DNA of 64,000 nt from Centroberyx gerrardi (lineage: Eukaryota > Chordata > Actinopteri > Beryciformes > Berycidae): contig NC_136002.1 in NCBI RefSeq assembly GCF_048128805.1, positions 26,246,602 to 26,310,601 of the forward strand, in the 5' to 3' direction. How positions within the stretch are numbered: position 1 is the stretch's first letter; every line of letters begins with the position of its first letter. This document shows positions 12,701 to 21,724 of the stretch, one piece after another. The position numbers and the translations under genes were made by a program. The notes under the pieces are model-generated. The model made no database searches. It was not told where the DNA came from and was given only the letters and a program-made list of their open reading frames with translations.

Positions 12701-14426
12701 TGCAGGCAACTAACAGGTTAATGTGTGTTTGGTGAGCAGGATCAAGTGGACACGCTGACGTTTCAGAATCGAAGCCTGCGAGACCGAGCCAAGCGCTTTG
12801 AGGAAGCTCTGCGCAAGAGCACAGATGAACAGATAGTGGTAATGTGTGGCAGCGTTGCATGAGCTACATGCAGTACAACAGGTCGGCTGCTTTGGTTACA
12901 GTAGCTGGATGAGACTTTAAGAAAGCATTTTTTGTTGGCTATAAAGATTGATGGTGGTTTTCTGCTGTTGACAGGATGCTCTGGCACCATATCAACACAT
13001 CGAGGAGGACCTGAAGAGTCTGAAAGAAGTACTGGAGATGAAGAATCAACAAATCCATCAACAGGAGTTGAAGATCTCAGAACTGGAGAAAATGGTAGGC
13101 TCCAAATTGCCGCTTCCAATGCTCAATATACAGTATGCCTGTACATTATACAAAATATAATGTAGGAATAAAATATTACTTCAGGATTCTTAAAGTCAAT
13201 AAGCACAACATGAAATGTCTGCGTTTTGTAAACCGGTATCATTTAGATAAGCCATCAATTATTTTCCATATGTAACGCCTTTTTTCACTCGTTATGCATT
13301 GACAGATCATATGAAGAATTTAATGTTGTGCACTTTTCCCCTGTGTTTTTGAGCAGGCTGAAAAGAATGTGTACCTGGAGGAGAGAGTGCAAGTGTTGCA
13401 GCAACAGAACGAGGATCTGAAGGCCAGAATAGACAAGAACCTCGCTGTATCCAGGTCAGTTCTGTTTAAATCAATACTGGTGCAGGTTTTAACATCCAAT
13501 TCAAACCAATAGAAGTGAATTTAGAATTTAGAGGCCCAGTGAAAATTTCAAGCCATTAGAGAGGATATAAAAGGCTGTATTGATAACAGAAATGTGTATT
13601 TTTCAAAACTTTTACAGTAGTACTGCTTATGAGTTTGCACTACTTTTGTATTGCTGACAAATGTCGGCGTACCGTTTCTTTTCTGTTGTAGCTGCGCTGG
13701 AAATATCTGAACGTGACGTTGCGTTGCGCATGTTTGACCAGTTATCCACAGGAATAAGAAAAATACACCAGCAAACAAAAAAATGGACCCAGAAATACAA
13801 TAGCTGTTAACAGAGTTTAAGTGTTTTGAGTGGATTTTTCCTTTAAGGTCAATTTTCAGTATTGCAGTATTGACCTTAAATCTATCCAAACACCTCTATA
13901 GTAAACGCTTAAACATATACATTTGAAATGCTAAGTTGCACTTACAGTTGTTACATTCCACACTAAAGTTGCCAAATCTCACTGAAATAGTATTAGCTGT
14001 TGCATGGGGATCATTATTTTATACTGGGCAAAGAAACTCTTGAGGGCGTCCATGTTTCCTCCCTGTTTTTTCCGAGCAGAACCGCTGGAACACACAGAGG
14101 TTGTAATTACGACCTACCAGCTGGGAGTTTCTGACTTCCGACTTTGAAGGGAACGCAGCACTAAAACACAGCAGGTAGTTTTGTTTTAACTTCTCCCCCC
14201 CTCCCTCTTCCTCCTCAGGCAACTGTCCGAGGATAACGCCAACCTGCAAGTGCACGTGGAGAAGGAGAGCAACGAGAAGAAGCGCCTGAGTCGCACCAAT
14301 GAGGAGCTGCTGTGGCGTCTCCAGACGGGCGAGCTGAGCCCGCGCATGTCCCCCACCTCCTCCCCCATCCACCGCTCCTCCTCTGGACCGGGCTCCCCGG
14401 CTCGCCCGCACTCCTACCATCAATGA
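332..14426 (+). CDS. mtus2: MTUS2 (TIP150/CAZIP), 3' eleven coding exons; gene 5'-truncated by window edge
   Basis: Microtubule-associated scaffold; the mammalian protein tracks growing plus ends with EB1 and recruits the depolymerase MCAK (family knowledge). Seen here: eleven exons joined by consensus splice sites with matching phases, 332-484, 3378-3479, 5119-5315, 10445-10511, 11541-11755, 12372-12477, 12556-12629, 12740-12838, 12975-13094, 13357-13454 and 14219-14426. They encode about 478 residues. The first two exons are Ser/Pro-rich and of low complexity. From 5119 on, the protein is a long Glu/Gln/Leu-rich coiled coil with the family signature segments [14 protein letters not shown], [30 protein letters not shown] and [13 protein letters not shown]. 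The tail is a short Ser/Pro-rich stretch ending [10 protein letters not shown], then TGA at 14424. The C-terminus resembles MTUS2 more closely than MTUS1. Upstream exons and the start codon lie before base 1. It converges with stoml3. Confidence 0.92.
880..1330. repeat. Probable dispersed repeat fragment, class uncertain
   Basis: The AT-rich start with tttattggcatgac and the later segment aagtgcagctctgtctca look like a block I recognise as recurrent in fish genomes. No open transposase frame is visible. Class not determined. Confidence 0.3.
2322..2370 (+). repeat. Possible non-LTR retrotransposon 3' tail
   Basis: The segment catggggatcattaaagttt resembles the conserved tail shared by fish LINE and SINE families. 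It is only a short fragment, so the call is tentative. Confidence 0.3.
2864..3235. mobile_element. Tc1-like miniature element (internally deleted)
   Basis: About 370 bp bounded by near-perfect inverted ends: tacactaccagtcaaaagtt on the left, and its reverse complement ending tgactggtagtgta on the right. Both ends sit at TA, as expected for Tc1/mariner insertions. The left interior (around 2930-3060) resembles the non-coding end of teleost Tc1 elements; the transposase region is gone. It lies in the mtus2 intron, about 140 bp upstream of the exon at 3378. Confidence 0.8.
3378..3479 (+). CDS. mtus2: mtus2 coding exon
   Basis: Acceptor AG at 3376-3377 and donor gtgagt at 3480. 102 nt, phase 1 to phase 1. 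Encodes a basic Ser/Pro segment containing [14 protein letters not shown] long (GT)n run starts 28 bp after the donor. Confidence 0.7.
3507..3547 (+). repeat. (GT)n microsatellite
   Basis: About 20 GT units in the mtus2 intron, 28 bp past a splice donor. Confidence 0.95.
3656..3730 (+). repeat. (CT)n-rich imperfect microsatellite
   Basis: Pyrimidine tract of CTCT and CTGT units. Confidence 0.9.
4874..4908 (+). repeat. (TC)n microsatellite
   Basis: About 17 TC units in the mtus2 intron. Confidence 0.95.
5119..5315 (+). CDS. mtus2: mtus2 coding exon, start of coiled coil
   Basis: Acceptor ctgcag at 5113-5118 and donor gtaggc at 5316. 197 nt, phase 1 to phase 0. Encodes a basic linker and then a helical segment ([19 protein letters not shown]) ending ITTQHFCQK. 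Confidence 0.85.
5421..5807. mobile_element. Miniature inverted-repeat element, candidate
   Basis: The left end (ttagagctgcactaggaaat) and the reverse complement of the right end (ttaaagctgcactggga) match imperfectly. No coding frame inside. The family is not named. Confidence 0.45.
7929..7971 (+). repeat. (GT)n microsatellite
   Basis: About 21 GT units, followed by a G-rich stretch. Confidence 0.95.
8149..8174 (+). repeat. (TC)n microsatellite
   Basis: TC run inside a longer pyrimidine-rich stretch (8090-8210). Confidence 0.9.
8374..8412 (+). repeat. (GT)n microsatellite
   Basis: About 19 GT units. Confidence 0.95.
8782..9154. mobile_element. hAT-type miniature element (cactgcaaaaa ends)
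   Basis: The left arm (cactgcaaaaaacatccatc, continuing for about 45 bp) pairs with the right arm, whose reverse complement reads gcgcaaaaaatctccaatct. Both resemble a very common teleost non-autonomous element with a cactgcaaaaa terminus. The interior is AT-rich and non-coding. Target duplications are not clear. Confidence 0.65.
9667..9703 (+). repeat. (TC)n microsatellite
   Basis: About 18 TC units, then an imperfect continuation to 9718. Confidence 0.95.
10445..10511 (+). CDS. mtus2: mtus2 coding exon
   Basis: Acceptor tttag at 10440-10444 and donor gtgagt at 10512. 67 nt, phase 0 to phase 1. Encodes [18 protein letters not shown] and on to RDEV, typical of the family coiled coil. Confidence 0.85.
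10868..11482. mobile_element. Outer miniature element split by a second element
   Basis: Left half 10868-10992 and right half 11389-11482 are inverted copies over about 95 bp. The left reads cactcttacaaaggatgt, then gggacaacacacacttgtg, then acttttcaacac. The right half gives the same order on the reverse strand. A second element (10995-11386) sits between them. It lies between the mtus2 exons at 10445 and 11541. Confidence 0.7.
10995..11386. mobile_element. Inner miniature element nested in the outer one
   Basis: Inverted ends: tagggatgggacgatat on the left and atatcgtcctatcccta on the right. AT-rich and non-coding interior. The TTATTAA-like sequence on each side (10987-10993 and 11387-11393) is consistent with a target duplication. 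Confidence 0.7.
11541..11755 (+). CDS. mtus2: mtus2 coding exon
   Basis: Acceptor gtccag ends at 11540; donor gtgtgt at 11756. 215 nt, phase 1 to phase 0. The alternative AG (ttcag) 6 bases further in would break the frame, so 11541 was chosen. Encodes [20 protein letters not shown] and a Gln/Glu-rich heptad region. A nested transposon pair ends about 59 bp upstream. Confidence 0.88.
12035..12126 (+). mobile_element. Truncated tRNA-derived SINE
   Basis: Starts with a box-A-like head (cccggtggctcaactggtag) and jumps directly to the family's tail (ctactatcactgtctaataa), so the box B and body are missing. Confidence 0.55.
12140..12237. mobile_element. Half of a gttcgaccgatat-type miniature element
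   Basis: The right terminus reads catatcggtcgaaccctag. It matches, on the reverse strand, the ends of the fuller copy at 20082-20367. Only one end is preserved here. Confidence 0.55.
12372..12477 (+). CDS. mtus2: mtus2 coding exon
   Basis: Acceptor cccag ends at 12371; donor gtaagc at 12478. 106 nt, phase 0 to phase 1. Encodes an acidic coiled-coil segment ([20 protein letters not shown]). Confidence 0.87.
12556..12629 (+). CDS. mtus2: mtus2 coding exon
   Basis: Acceptor gtcag ends at 12555; donor gttaac at 12630. 74 nt, phase 1 to phase 0. Encodes [20 protein letters not shown]. Confidence 0.88.
12740..12838 (+). CDS. mtus2: mtus2 coding exon
   Basis: Acceptor gagcag ends at 12739; donor gtaatg at 12839. 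33 codons, phase 0 at both ends. Contains the family signatures QVDTLTF and [13 protein letters not shown]. Confidence 0.9.
12975..13094 (+). CDS. mtus2: mtus2 coding exon
   Basis: Acceptor gacag ends at 12974; donor gtaggc at 13095. 40 codons, phase 0 at both ends. Contains [20 protein letters not shown] and [10 protein letters not shown]. Confidence 0.92.
13357..13454 (+). CDS. mtus2: mtus2 coding exon
   Basis: Acceptor gagcag ends at 13356; donor gtcagt at 13455. 98 nt, phase 0 to phase 2. Encodes [16 protein letters not shown]. Confidence 0.92.
13455..14218. other. mtus2 last intron
   Basis: AT-rich, no exon. The stretch 13525-13850 may be an old miniature element but its ends are too diverged to call. 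A strong pyrimidine tract precedes the terminal exon. Confidence 0.5.
14219..14426 (+). CDS. mtus2: mtus2 terminal coding exon
   Basis: Long pyrimidine tract and acceptor ctcag ending at 14218; starts in phase 2 and ends TGA at 14424-14426. Encodes the conserved LSEDNANLQ and [18 protein letters not shown] segments and a Ser/Pro-rich tail ([17 protein letters not shown]). Confidence 0.93.
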
Positions 14427-15493
14427 GACACACTGGAATCTCTTGACACTTGTCTTTTATCCAACTCTTTCTTTTATCTCACATACGATAAAAAAAAACA
14501 ACAACAAAAAAAACCCTTGGAAGCTCAAATTTTTTAGCTCTATGTTGAATGTTCCTCTCCGTAAAAAGTGTATAATATTACACTGCGTAGATGAATAGAC
14601 ACAAATTAGTTTTCTCACGTTTGTTACTGGGGAACTGCCCCTCGCCCATGTGATGCATTTCCAAAATCAAACCCCAGGGATTTTTATCTCTGACCTAAAG
14701 TATTGTATTATTGATCAAGCCTGAGGTTTCAAACCGGGCTTTTCATTCAAATGGGATTCTCTACACTCCACTTTTTCTACTCTACATGAATACCCCACAA
14801 AGCAAAGCAGACACACTGAGATGCTGTAGTAGATGAAAGACTCGGTCATAGTAGACTTCATCAAGAGAGCAGGATCAGAGTCATGGTGCCTCATTTCCAT
14901 GTTTTCGCCTCCATCATCTGCATCTCCACCTTCTCATCCAGTGCTCAGGATGATGGATGTATGAGACTATAGGAAACATCAAAAGTGCAACAATGAACAC
15001 AAGAAGCGCCTTTGCTATCCATTTTCTCCCACCAGCAATGTCTTTCAAGGCACAGGCAATACTTCGAGTAACATCACAATTAAACACATCTACCTACAGT
15101 AGCTTACTCGCAAAGTAAAAGTTTGGATTCTTCTTTGGGGCACGTTTACCTTCTTGTGTGGACATACAGTACGTATCAGTATTGGATTAATGACTACCTG
15201 GCCATCGAACCTCAGCCATTCCCACTCATCCTACTTTCTCCTCAAACAGCTAGTTATCTCAGCTGGCCTGAAATGTATGGTTACAACGACATAACTCAGA
15301 AATCCACTGAACTGCCAATATAATTTAACTATATTATTGATGTTCATTTGTAATTACTGTACATGTATCTCGACATTTCTGCTCTCTGTAAAGCATGTAC
15401 TGTCTTCCAATTACGATGTTCCTGAGAACTTTTTTTTTTTTTTTTGGGACAACCTGCAGCGTGAGGATATGGAGTACAAGAGACAAACTGTTG

Positions 15494-15865
15494 GGTCAAA
15501 GGTTAACGTTAACTTTTTTCAAAGTGCAGGCGCAACACAAGTTACCTCTCATTTCTAACAAAAAAAGGCCAGGATCGTTTAAAATAAACCACCAAGGAAT
15601 AAATCATTGAATTATACAGTTCATTATGTACCATAGCTATAATATTGTGGACAGACACAAACTAATCTTCTCACCTTTTTTGCGTGGGATGGTGCCCCTC
15701 GCCTACAGTCTGGTTGAAATTAATGTACCTATTTTCAAAGAGCAGGCTAGTCACGTCTCATTTCTCACAAAAAAAACAAAAACTGTAGGATTTTACTGAA
15801 ACCGCCAAAGAGAAGATCGTTAAACAAAGCAGTTCACCATGTACTGTAGCTGTCATATGTCTGGA
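15494..15865 (+). repeat. Degenerate tandem duplication in mtus2 3' UTR
   Basis: Blocks 15494-15650 and 15710-15865 share the same order of motifs: tttttcaaagtgcagg or attttcaaagagcagg, ctcatttct(a/c)aca, then a gttca(t/c)(t/c)atgtac segment. A related segment (gacacaaa, then tgcccctcgccca) also occurs at 14597-14650 and 15652-15700. Confidence 0.55.
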
Positions 15866-16696
15866 GTCAATTGCTGCAAAATTAGCCATAAAATGTGCAG
15901 GCACTGACTTCTTATGAAATAGTATTGACTAGAACGATTGGCAATTAAACAAGTTGCATATCCAAAAGACAATCTATGGAAAACATAGGAATGATCTTTG
16001 GGGAAAGTCCTGTAATGATGCACTTGGACTAGTACAGTACAACTTAAACAATGTGACTCTGTCTTTTTTCTGCTCATGCTAACTGCTTTAAGTGTACCTT
16101 ATCATCTCTCTTGCAACTGGCTGGAATTGTTGCTGTCTTTTGCATCGCTGGTTAACTGAGTTGTATCATAAGTACGGTTTGAACTTCACCACAGACAACC
16201 TCATAAGCAAATGTGGGGGGGGGGAAAACACCATTGTGGCTTCCAATCTTTCATGCTCCATTTGTATCTCCATTTGACTTTTAGGAAAATTCCTGTCGAG
16301 AAAAATTATTGAATTTGATAAATAATTGAAACCGATTGAAATAAGCATGATAACCATGAAATTCTGCAAGCTGTTACCTCATTTCTCATAGTAGAGAATA
16401 ATCTCAGGTCTTGAGGAGAATTACGACTCATCAAAGGGAAGCAACTGCCATAATGTTTTATTTATTTCTCAATAATTGTACTTTTTTTTTTAACTTATGC
16501 TCATGTTTACATACAACCTCTCAGCTCAATTGTCTGTTTTGCGACAGATATCCATTCCCTTGTGTAGAATTATTCCCTATTATTTGGATGTACAGAATAT
16601 TTAAAAGTATTTTAAAGAGCTTAGTGCAGTCAGCAATTACAAAAAGAAAAAATAGATTAGAGAAATATTGCTTTATTAACTGTTATAATAATAAAT

Positions 16697-16713
16697 ACCC
16701 CCCCCCCCCCCCC
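16697..16713 (+). repeat. Poly-C run
   Basis: About 17 consecutive C residues in the presumed mtus2 3' UTR. Confidence 0.9.
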
Positions 16714-17284
16714 TCCCAAGACATTCAATATGGAAATATGCTGAAACAGAGACTTTGCTGTAGCGGAGTTGCATTTGCTGTCTTTGGACAACGGTTATGA
16801 CACCAAGCTAATTACATTTAGCTTAGTAACTGGTGTGTTACTGTATACTGTGTACTGGAAGGTAGTGGAAATGATATTACTCTATCAGGTACTCCAACTG
16901 CACTGATTGCCTCTGTGTCCTGTGGACATGACCTTGTACTCATTTACTGAATGTTTGTTCGACACTAGAATAGGTTTTGTTTACAGTTAATCCAATGTCA
17001 GAGAAGGTCGGTGTATCACATGGCTGTTGATACTTCTGTTGATTGTTTACAGGACTTATGTTGTAAAGATTGTATTCAGTATTTCAGCAAATCATTATGC
17101 TCTGGATAAGTTAATATGAAAGCATGTCTTTTTAAAATTGTCTTGCATTGTTTTTTGTTTTTCATTGTTCTTTTTAGGGTTTTTTTTTTCCAGAACTACG
17201 ACTGTAGCTTAGTTGGTTAAAATATTGTGGTCAGTGATGAGACACTAATGTCTGTACTGTATATGTTGCACTTTGGATTTAAAT

Positions 17285-17290
17285 ATTAAA
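17285..17290 (+). terminator. Candidate mtus2 poly(A) signal (ATTAAA)
   Basis: The last canonical-type hexamer on + before the stoml3 coding region, downstream of a long non-coding 3' stretch. Inference only; earlier AATAAA motifs at 15583 and 15598 could be used instead. Confidence 0.4.
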
Positions 17291-17540
17291 TCACAGTAAG
17301 AAAATAAGTGTGTACAAAAGTTATATTTGATTTAGATATACCCTTGAATATACCATTATTCAGTCTTATTAAAAATGAAAAAACCCATATGTGTAGGGAA
17401 CTCTTCAGCGGTAAAAATGCAAGGCCACATACAGTATCTTTGACTATACCAAAAACAGATACAACTGAACCTAAATAACACAATGCAAATCTGGCTTAAT
17501 TCAGCTTTTAGAGTACAGTAAATGCTGCTTTAGAAAGTCA

Positions 17541-17732
17541 TCACTTCCTATTGATGAAATGTTGCATGATGTCTATGGGCAGAGGGAAGATGATGGTGGA
17601 GTTCTTCTCTGCTGCAACATGGGTAAGGGTCTGCAGGTAACGCAGCTGGAGAGCAGACGGTGACTCAGCAATCACCAGAGAGGCTTCTTTCAGCGCCCTG
17701 GAGGCCTTCATCTCTCCCTCAGCGGCAATAAC
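17541..17732 (-). CDS. stoml3: stoml3 terminal coding exon
   Basis: Acceptor tgtag above 17732. Encodes [20 protein letters not shown] through FPLPIDIM to the TGA at 17543-17541 (a second TGA follows immediately). Confidence 0.95.
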   Translation of the reverse strand, partial: VIAAEGEMKASRALKEASLVIAESPSALQLRYLQTLTHVAAEKNSTIIFPLPIDIMQHFINRK

Positions 17733-20700
17733 CTACAATACAGACAGATGCTGATCATTTCTACTGCTATTCTGAGACCATATCGAATTCACTGTGTCAG
17801 CTTCCCATCTTTTTCATGGTTACACGGTTAGAATATATCAAAAGGAAATTGTAGGGCTTAAGACATTAGTATTGATCCATTGTTTAATCCTCCATTGCCC
17901 CCTTCACCTTCGCCCTGGCCTCCCGGCTGGCCTCTGCCTCTGTTGCCATGGCTCTCTGCAGCTGCAGAGGCAACTTCACATCTTTGACTTCGACACGCTC
18001 CACTTTAATACCCCATGAATCAGTGGCTTCATCCAGGGCCTCCTGCAGTGAAAATGTGAATAACAAGCATTCTAGACCATCTATTTTTTTTTTCTTAAAG
18101 TAATAGTTCACCCTAAAATGAAAATTCAGTCATTATGTATGTCAGTTGAAACTCCATCAAAGTTTGTAAGACTATCTAACACACAGCGAGTGAGCCCTTG
18201 TAGTTCCATTTCAGCCGTCTTCCAACTATTGAATTTATCTTTTTACAGCTCCAAAAAAACATATTGCTCCAAACAGCTCGTGCAGCATAATCCAAATGTT
18301 TTGTAGTCAAACAATTGCACTGTGGATCCAAAAGTTAGTCCTTGTAGTTCTATTTCAGCCGTCTCCCAACTATTGAAGTTAACAGGGCCATCGTTTTACA
18401 GCTCCCCAAAAAAAAGGATAAAATGTCCATCATATTTCTCCAAACAGCTACAGTGTTTTGTAGCCAAACGATTGCACTGTGGATTCAAAAGTCCAATCAT
18501 TATCATTATCTCCTATATTTTCCTCACTGATAACGCTTTGCTCTAGAACATGCCAACAGTTGTGTGCCTGGTTATGCAGGCAACCAGAGCATTGTAATTG
18601 TCATAAGGACAATATAGGAGATAATTATGTAAATATTGGACTTTTGGACCCACAGTGTAATCATTTGGCTACAAAACACTTGGATTATGCTGCATTGGGA
18701 TTTGGGATTTGATGGATCTTTTCTGCTTTTTTGGATCTGTAAACAGATATGGCCCTGTTAACTTTAACAGTTTGGGAGAGGGCTGAAATGGAGCTATGGG
18801 GGCTAACTTGTTGTGTGTTTGGTGGTCCTATGAACTTCGATGGAGTTTCAGCTGATGTAGGGGTGAGTAGGTATCGACCGCATTTTCATTTTAAGGTCAA
18901 CCATTCCTTTAAAAGCTTTCTATAGTTGCTAAAATTGTTAAGATTCACCATTCACCTATCCTTCAGCACCACATAAACCTTACCACCACAATACACACAG
19001 CTTTGTTCCCACCTGCATGCTATGTGATATGCCCTCTCTGTCAGATAACAGTTCTGCAAGGTTCTTGGTACCGAGCACGTTCCTCAGGGTGGTCTGTGCC
19101 AGCATCCGCGTAGATGAGTGGGCATTGGACACATTGGCCACAGCTGAGATGGGGCAATATATCCTGAAGTACACCACACCATCCACAGACACTGTCACTG
19201 AGTCTTTGGTTAGGATCTACAGGAGGGAAAATGTGTTATTATGATGCTTTCACTGGTGCGATCACCCAGGAAGACACTGAGACTAAACTGGGTAATGACC
19301 ATATTAACCGTAGACACTGGCCCAATGCTATAGGAGTTTTTGAGAGACACAAATGATATTCCCATATTTGAGCTGCACCACCAACGTAGAAAACTTTACC
19401 TCTTGTGGAGGAATGTCGAAGGATACGGTTCTCAAATCCACTTTCACAAAGGTATCAGTGCAGGGCAGAACAAAGAAAAGTCCTGAAAAGAAGATTAAGA
19501 CCCTGCATTCACTGTCTCAGTCCGAGTCAAAAAGTCCTTTGAGAATCTAATTGGACATTCCTGTAGAAGTTGTTCCTAAACATAACAGAATTCAATCAGA
19601 AAGTATCCTATTTCGCAATCAGTCTTTTAGCATCCAATTGGACAGTCCAACAGGCTTGACAGAGTCCAATAAAGTTCAGATAGAAGTCCTACAGGGTTTT
19701 TACAATCAATTTGAAACATAAACTCAACTGGATTGTCAAATAGAATCTTAAAGGATTGGTTTAAAAAGATGATAGATCCTCATTGGATTGTCATTTGGAA
19801 CCAATTTGTATAATGGTTTCTGAACAGCCAGAGTACCAGTTGCTGGAGAGGCTTTCCACAGTGTATATTATAGCACGGTAAACAATACTTCAAATAATGC
19901 ACCTGGTCCTTTGGCTTTCTTGTCTGAGATCCGACCAAGTCTAAATATGACGGCTCGCTCGTACTCCTGGACTATCTGAATGTTAGAGATATATAAGCAG
20001 AACATAAGAAGAACCATGAGCAAATTAACGATTGAAAAAAATGTATGTCAAGTGGCCCACATTGTTTCATTATCTCTATTATGGTTAGACCGATAAACCA
20101 GTTTGCTGATATATCGAGCTGATGGGCTATTGTCATTTTATTAAATATAGGATATCAGCTAATAGGCTACATGTATGTTTGTTTGCATAATTAAATTTAA
20201 GAATAGTTATAAAAATATTGCATAACTGGCTTTCCCACTGCTTTCCCACCCTTCCAAGAATAAAATACTGGGGGGAATATCAATATCAGGCACAAAATAT
20301 CGGCTATCGGCAGTTTCAATACAAAGATATTATTATCGGCCTTCAGAAACCCATATCAATCGAAACATAATCATTATTACTTAACGCTGTGAATACTCTA
20401 CCTTGAGACACGTGAATATTGTGAAAGGGAAGGTTGCTAAAACAAAGAACATTGATATGAAGACCAACAGCCAACCGCAACATCCCAGCCTCCCTGAGGT
20501 TTTATCTGCAGAGGAAATGGACAGCACTTTACCAGCTTCTACTGGAGTGCAGCTTTACATATTTTCCATCATCATTAAATGATTCCATACCCCTCCTCAG
20601 ATGGATGTAGCTGTTTTGTTCACACAACTAAATAGTAATAGCAATCCAATGGAACAGCACCTTTCACCTAACAGTGATTATTGGATGTACACTTCTCAGT

Positions 20701-21039
20701 TATTACTAATGATCTAACTAGTCCCTATGGGAGGTCACGTTATTTCTAATACTCCTGAGTCACAGTTGTGTGTTGTAAAGCTACTGAACTGTGGATATTA
20801 CCCTAAAAAGTACCCAATGCCCTATCAGATAATAAGAATAAGAGTAAGAATTGCAAACTGCACGATCAAAGCAAGTTGTTAAAAAGCACTTCACAATGTT
20901 TTATGATAGTCAAAGTGTAACAGCGGCTGTTTAAAAAAAAGAATAAGTTCAAAAGATTTGGATTTTAGAACTTAAAAAGCATTTACATACCTTCTATGTT
21001 GTCTGGGGAGCTGATCTGAACTTTACCTTGAGTAACCAT
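17541..21039 (-). CDS. stoml3: Stomatin-like 3 (STOML3), complete, 279 aa, seven coding exons
   Basis: Membrane-scaffold protein of the stomatin/prohibitin-homology (SPFH) family; in mammals STOML3 tunes mechanosensitive channels in sensory neurons (family knowledge). Seen: exons, in transcript order, 21039-20991, 20505-20402, 19975-19903, 19482-19400, 19216-19013, 18042-17908 and 17732-17541. All phases fit and they sum to 279 codons plus TGA. Residues 1-24 are a short cytosolic head. CC at 25-26 may be acylated. A hydrophobic hairpin spans about 27-50 with the family proline (FPF, about residue 43). The PHB domain follows ([75 protein letters not shown]). The C-terminus contains [10 protein letters not shown] and FPLPIDIM. 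Paralogue choice over STOM rests on synteny and the VVYFRIY...SAVANV segment. Confidence 0.94.
17908..18042 (-). CDS. stoml3: stoml3 coding exon 6
   Basis: 45 codons, phase 0 at both ends. Begins [19 protein letters not shown] and ends EASREARAK. Confidence 0.96.
18095..18912. mobile_element. TTAA-flanked miniature element with internal duplication
   Basis: Lies in the stoml3 intron. TTAA at 18095-18098 and 18909-18912 flanks inverted ends (ttaaagtaatagttcaccct on the left; the right end's reverse complement reads ttaaaggaatggttgacctt). An inner block is duplicated in tandem (about 18188-18334 and 18335-18491; both contain gtagtt, ttcagccgtct, ccaactattgaa and attgcactgtgga). TTAA target sites are typical of piggyBac-like elements. 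Confidence 0.75.
19013..19216 (-). CDS. stoml3: stoml3 coding exon 5
   Basis: 68 codons, phase 0 at both ends. Contains [20 protein letters not shown] and [15 protein letters not shown], the core of the PHB domain. Confidence 0.96.
19400..19482 (-). CDS. stoml3: stoml3 coding exon 4
   Basis: Acceptor ttcag above 19482, donor gtaaag below 19400. Encodes [16 protein letters not shown] and [11 protein letters not shown]. Phase 1 to phase 0. Confidence 0.94.
19903..19975 (-). CDS. stoml3: stoml3 coding exon 3
   Basis: Acceptor ttcag above 19975, donor gtgcat below 19903. Encodes [16 protein letters not shown]. Phase 0 to phase 1. Confidence 0.94.
19976..20401. other. stoml3 intron with miniature element
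   Basis: The intron between coding exons 2 and 3, mostly the element at 20082-20367. Confidence 0.7.
20082..20367. mobile_element. gttcgaccgatat-type miniature element, fuller copy
   Basis: The left end (ggttagaccgataaacc) is an imperfect inverse of the right end (gaaacccatatcaatcgaaa). Interior motifs such as atatcggc recur in the half copy at 12140-12237. Confidence 0.55.
20402..20505 (-). CDS. stoml3: stoml3 coding exon 2 (membrane hairpin)
   Basis: Acceptor ctgcag just above 20505, donor gtagag below 20402. Phase 1 to phase 0. Encodes [12 protein letters not shown] and the hydrophobic hairpin ending CLK. Confidence 0.93.
20506..20990. other. stoml3 first intron
   Basis: AT-rich, no feature recognised. 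Confidence 0.6.
20991..21039 (-). CDS. stoml3: stoml3 coding exon 1 with start codon
   Basis: ATG at 21039-21037, donor gtatgt below 20991, ends in phase 1. Encodes [16 protein letters not shown]. This is the only ATG that joins in phase to the membrane exon. Confidence 0.85.
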
Positions 21040-21687
21040 CTCTGCCGTGCTGCTCGTTGTTGAGATCATTAGTGAGGAAGATGCAGGAATGATGGAGAGA
21101 AGGCAGCTAGTCACTTGTTAACCGGTCTGTTGTTCCTCCCAGCAGGGTGTGGCCTATCCTCTTCCCTCATCCCCTGTTGCCGTCCACGAGCATGTGACAC
21201 ACACTCGTACTCCCACCTGAAGGTGTGTGACTGTTGGATTCACTTAGTGGGTGGCAACAGGTAACAAGAAACACAGATCCTTAACAACTTCTACATTATT
21301 CTTGTATTGGAAAGCCTCAGGTTGAGCTCTTGTGTTTTTCCATGGTGCTTTTACATCCACATCCATGAGTCAGCCACCTGTTGAGCGTAGTTTATGAATA
21401 AACAATACATAGTATCTTGACACCAGGTTGACGAAACATGATAGCTGCCACAAGCACAAGATGAAGCGATCATGTCTCTCCTGTGTTTTACTGGAATTCT
21501 GTCTGCATTTGAAATGCACAAAACGGCACCATGAGATTCTGGTGTTGTGGCTCAATGAGATTTCTTTTGCTCAAATCAGGTGACAATGTTATGTTGTATA
21601 TATGGAATTAAAAGTTTATTAGGGTGCTCAAAATGTAGATACATAAGAGTGTAGTTCAGACAACACAAGAGAGAGAGGGGGAGCTAC

Positions 21688-21724
<37 letters not shown>

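Larger units (their letters stand above)
14427..17310 (+). other. mtus2: mtus2 3' UTR (inferred extent)
   Basis: No coding potential follows the mtus2 stop. Candidate poly(A) signals on + are AATAAA at 15583 and 15598 and ATTAAA at 17285-17290. The last lies just before the convergent stoml3 gene. A long 3' UTR is an inference. The region includes a degenerate duplicated block and a poly-C run near 16697. Confidence 0.5.
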
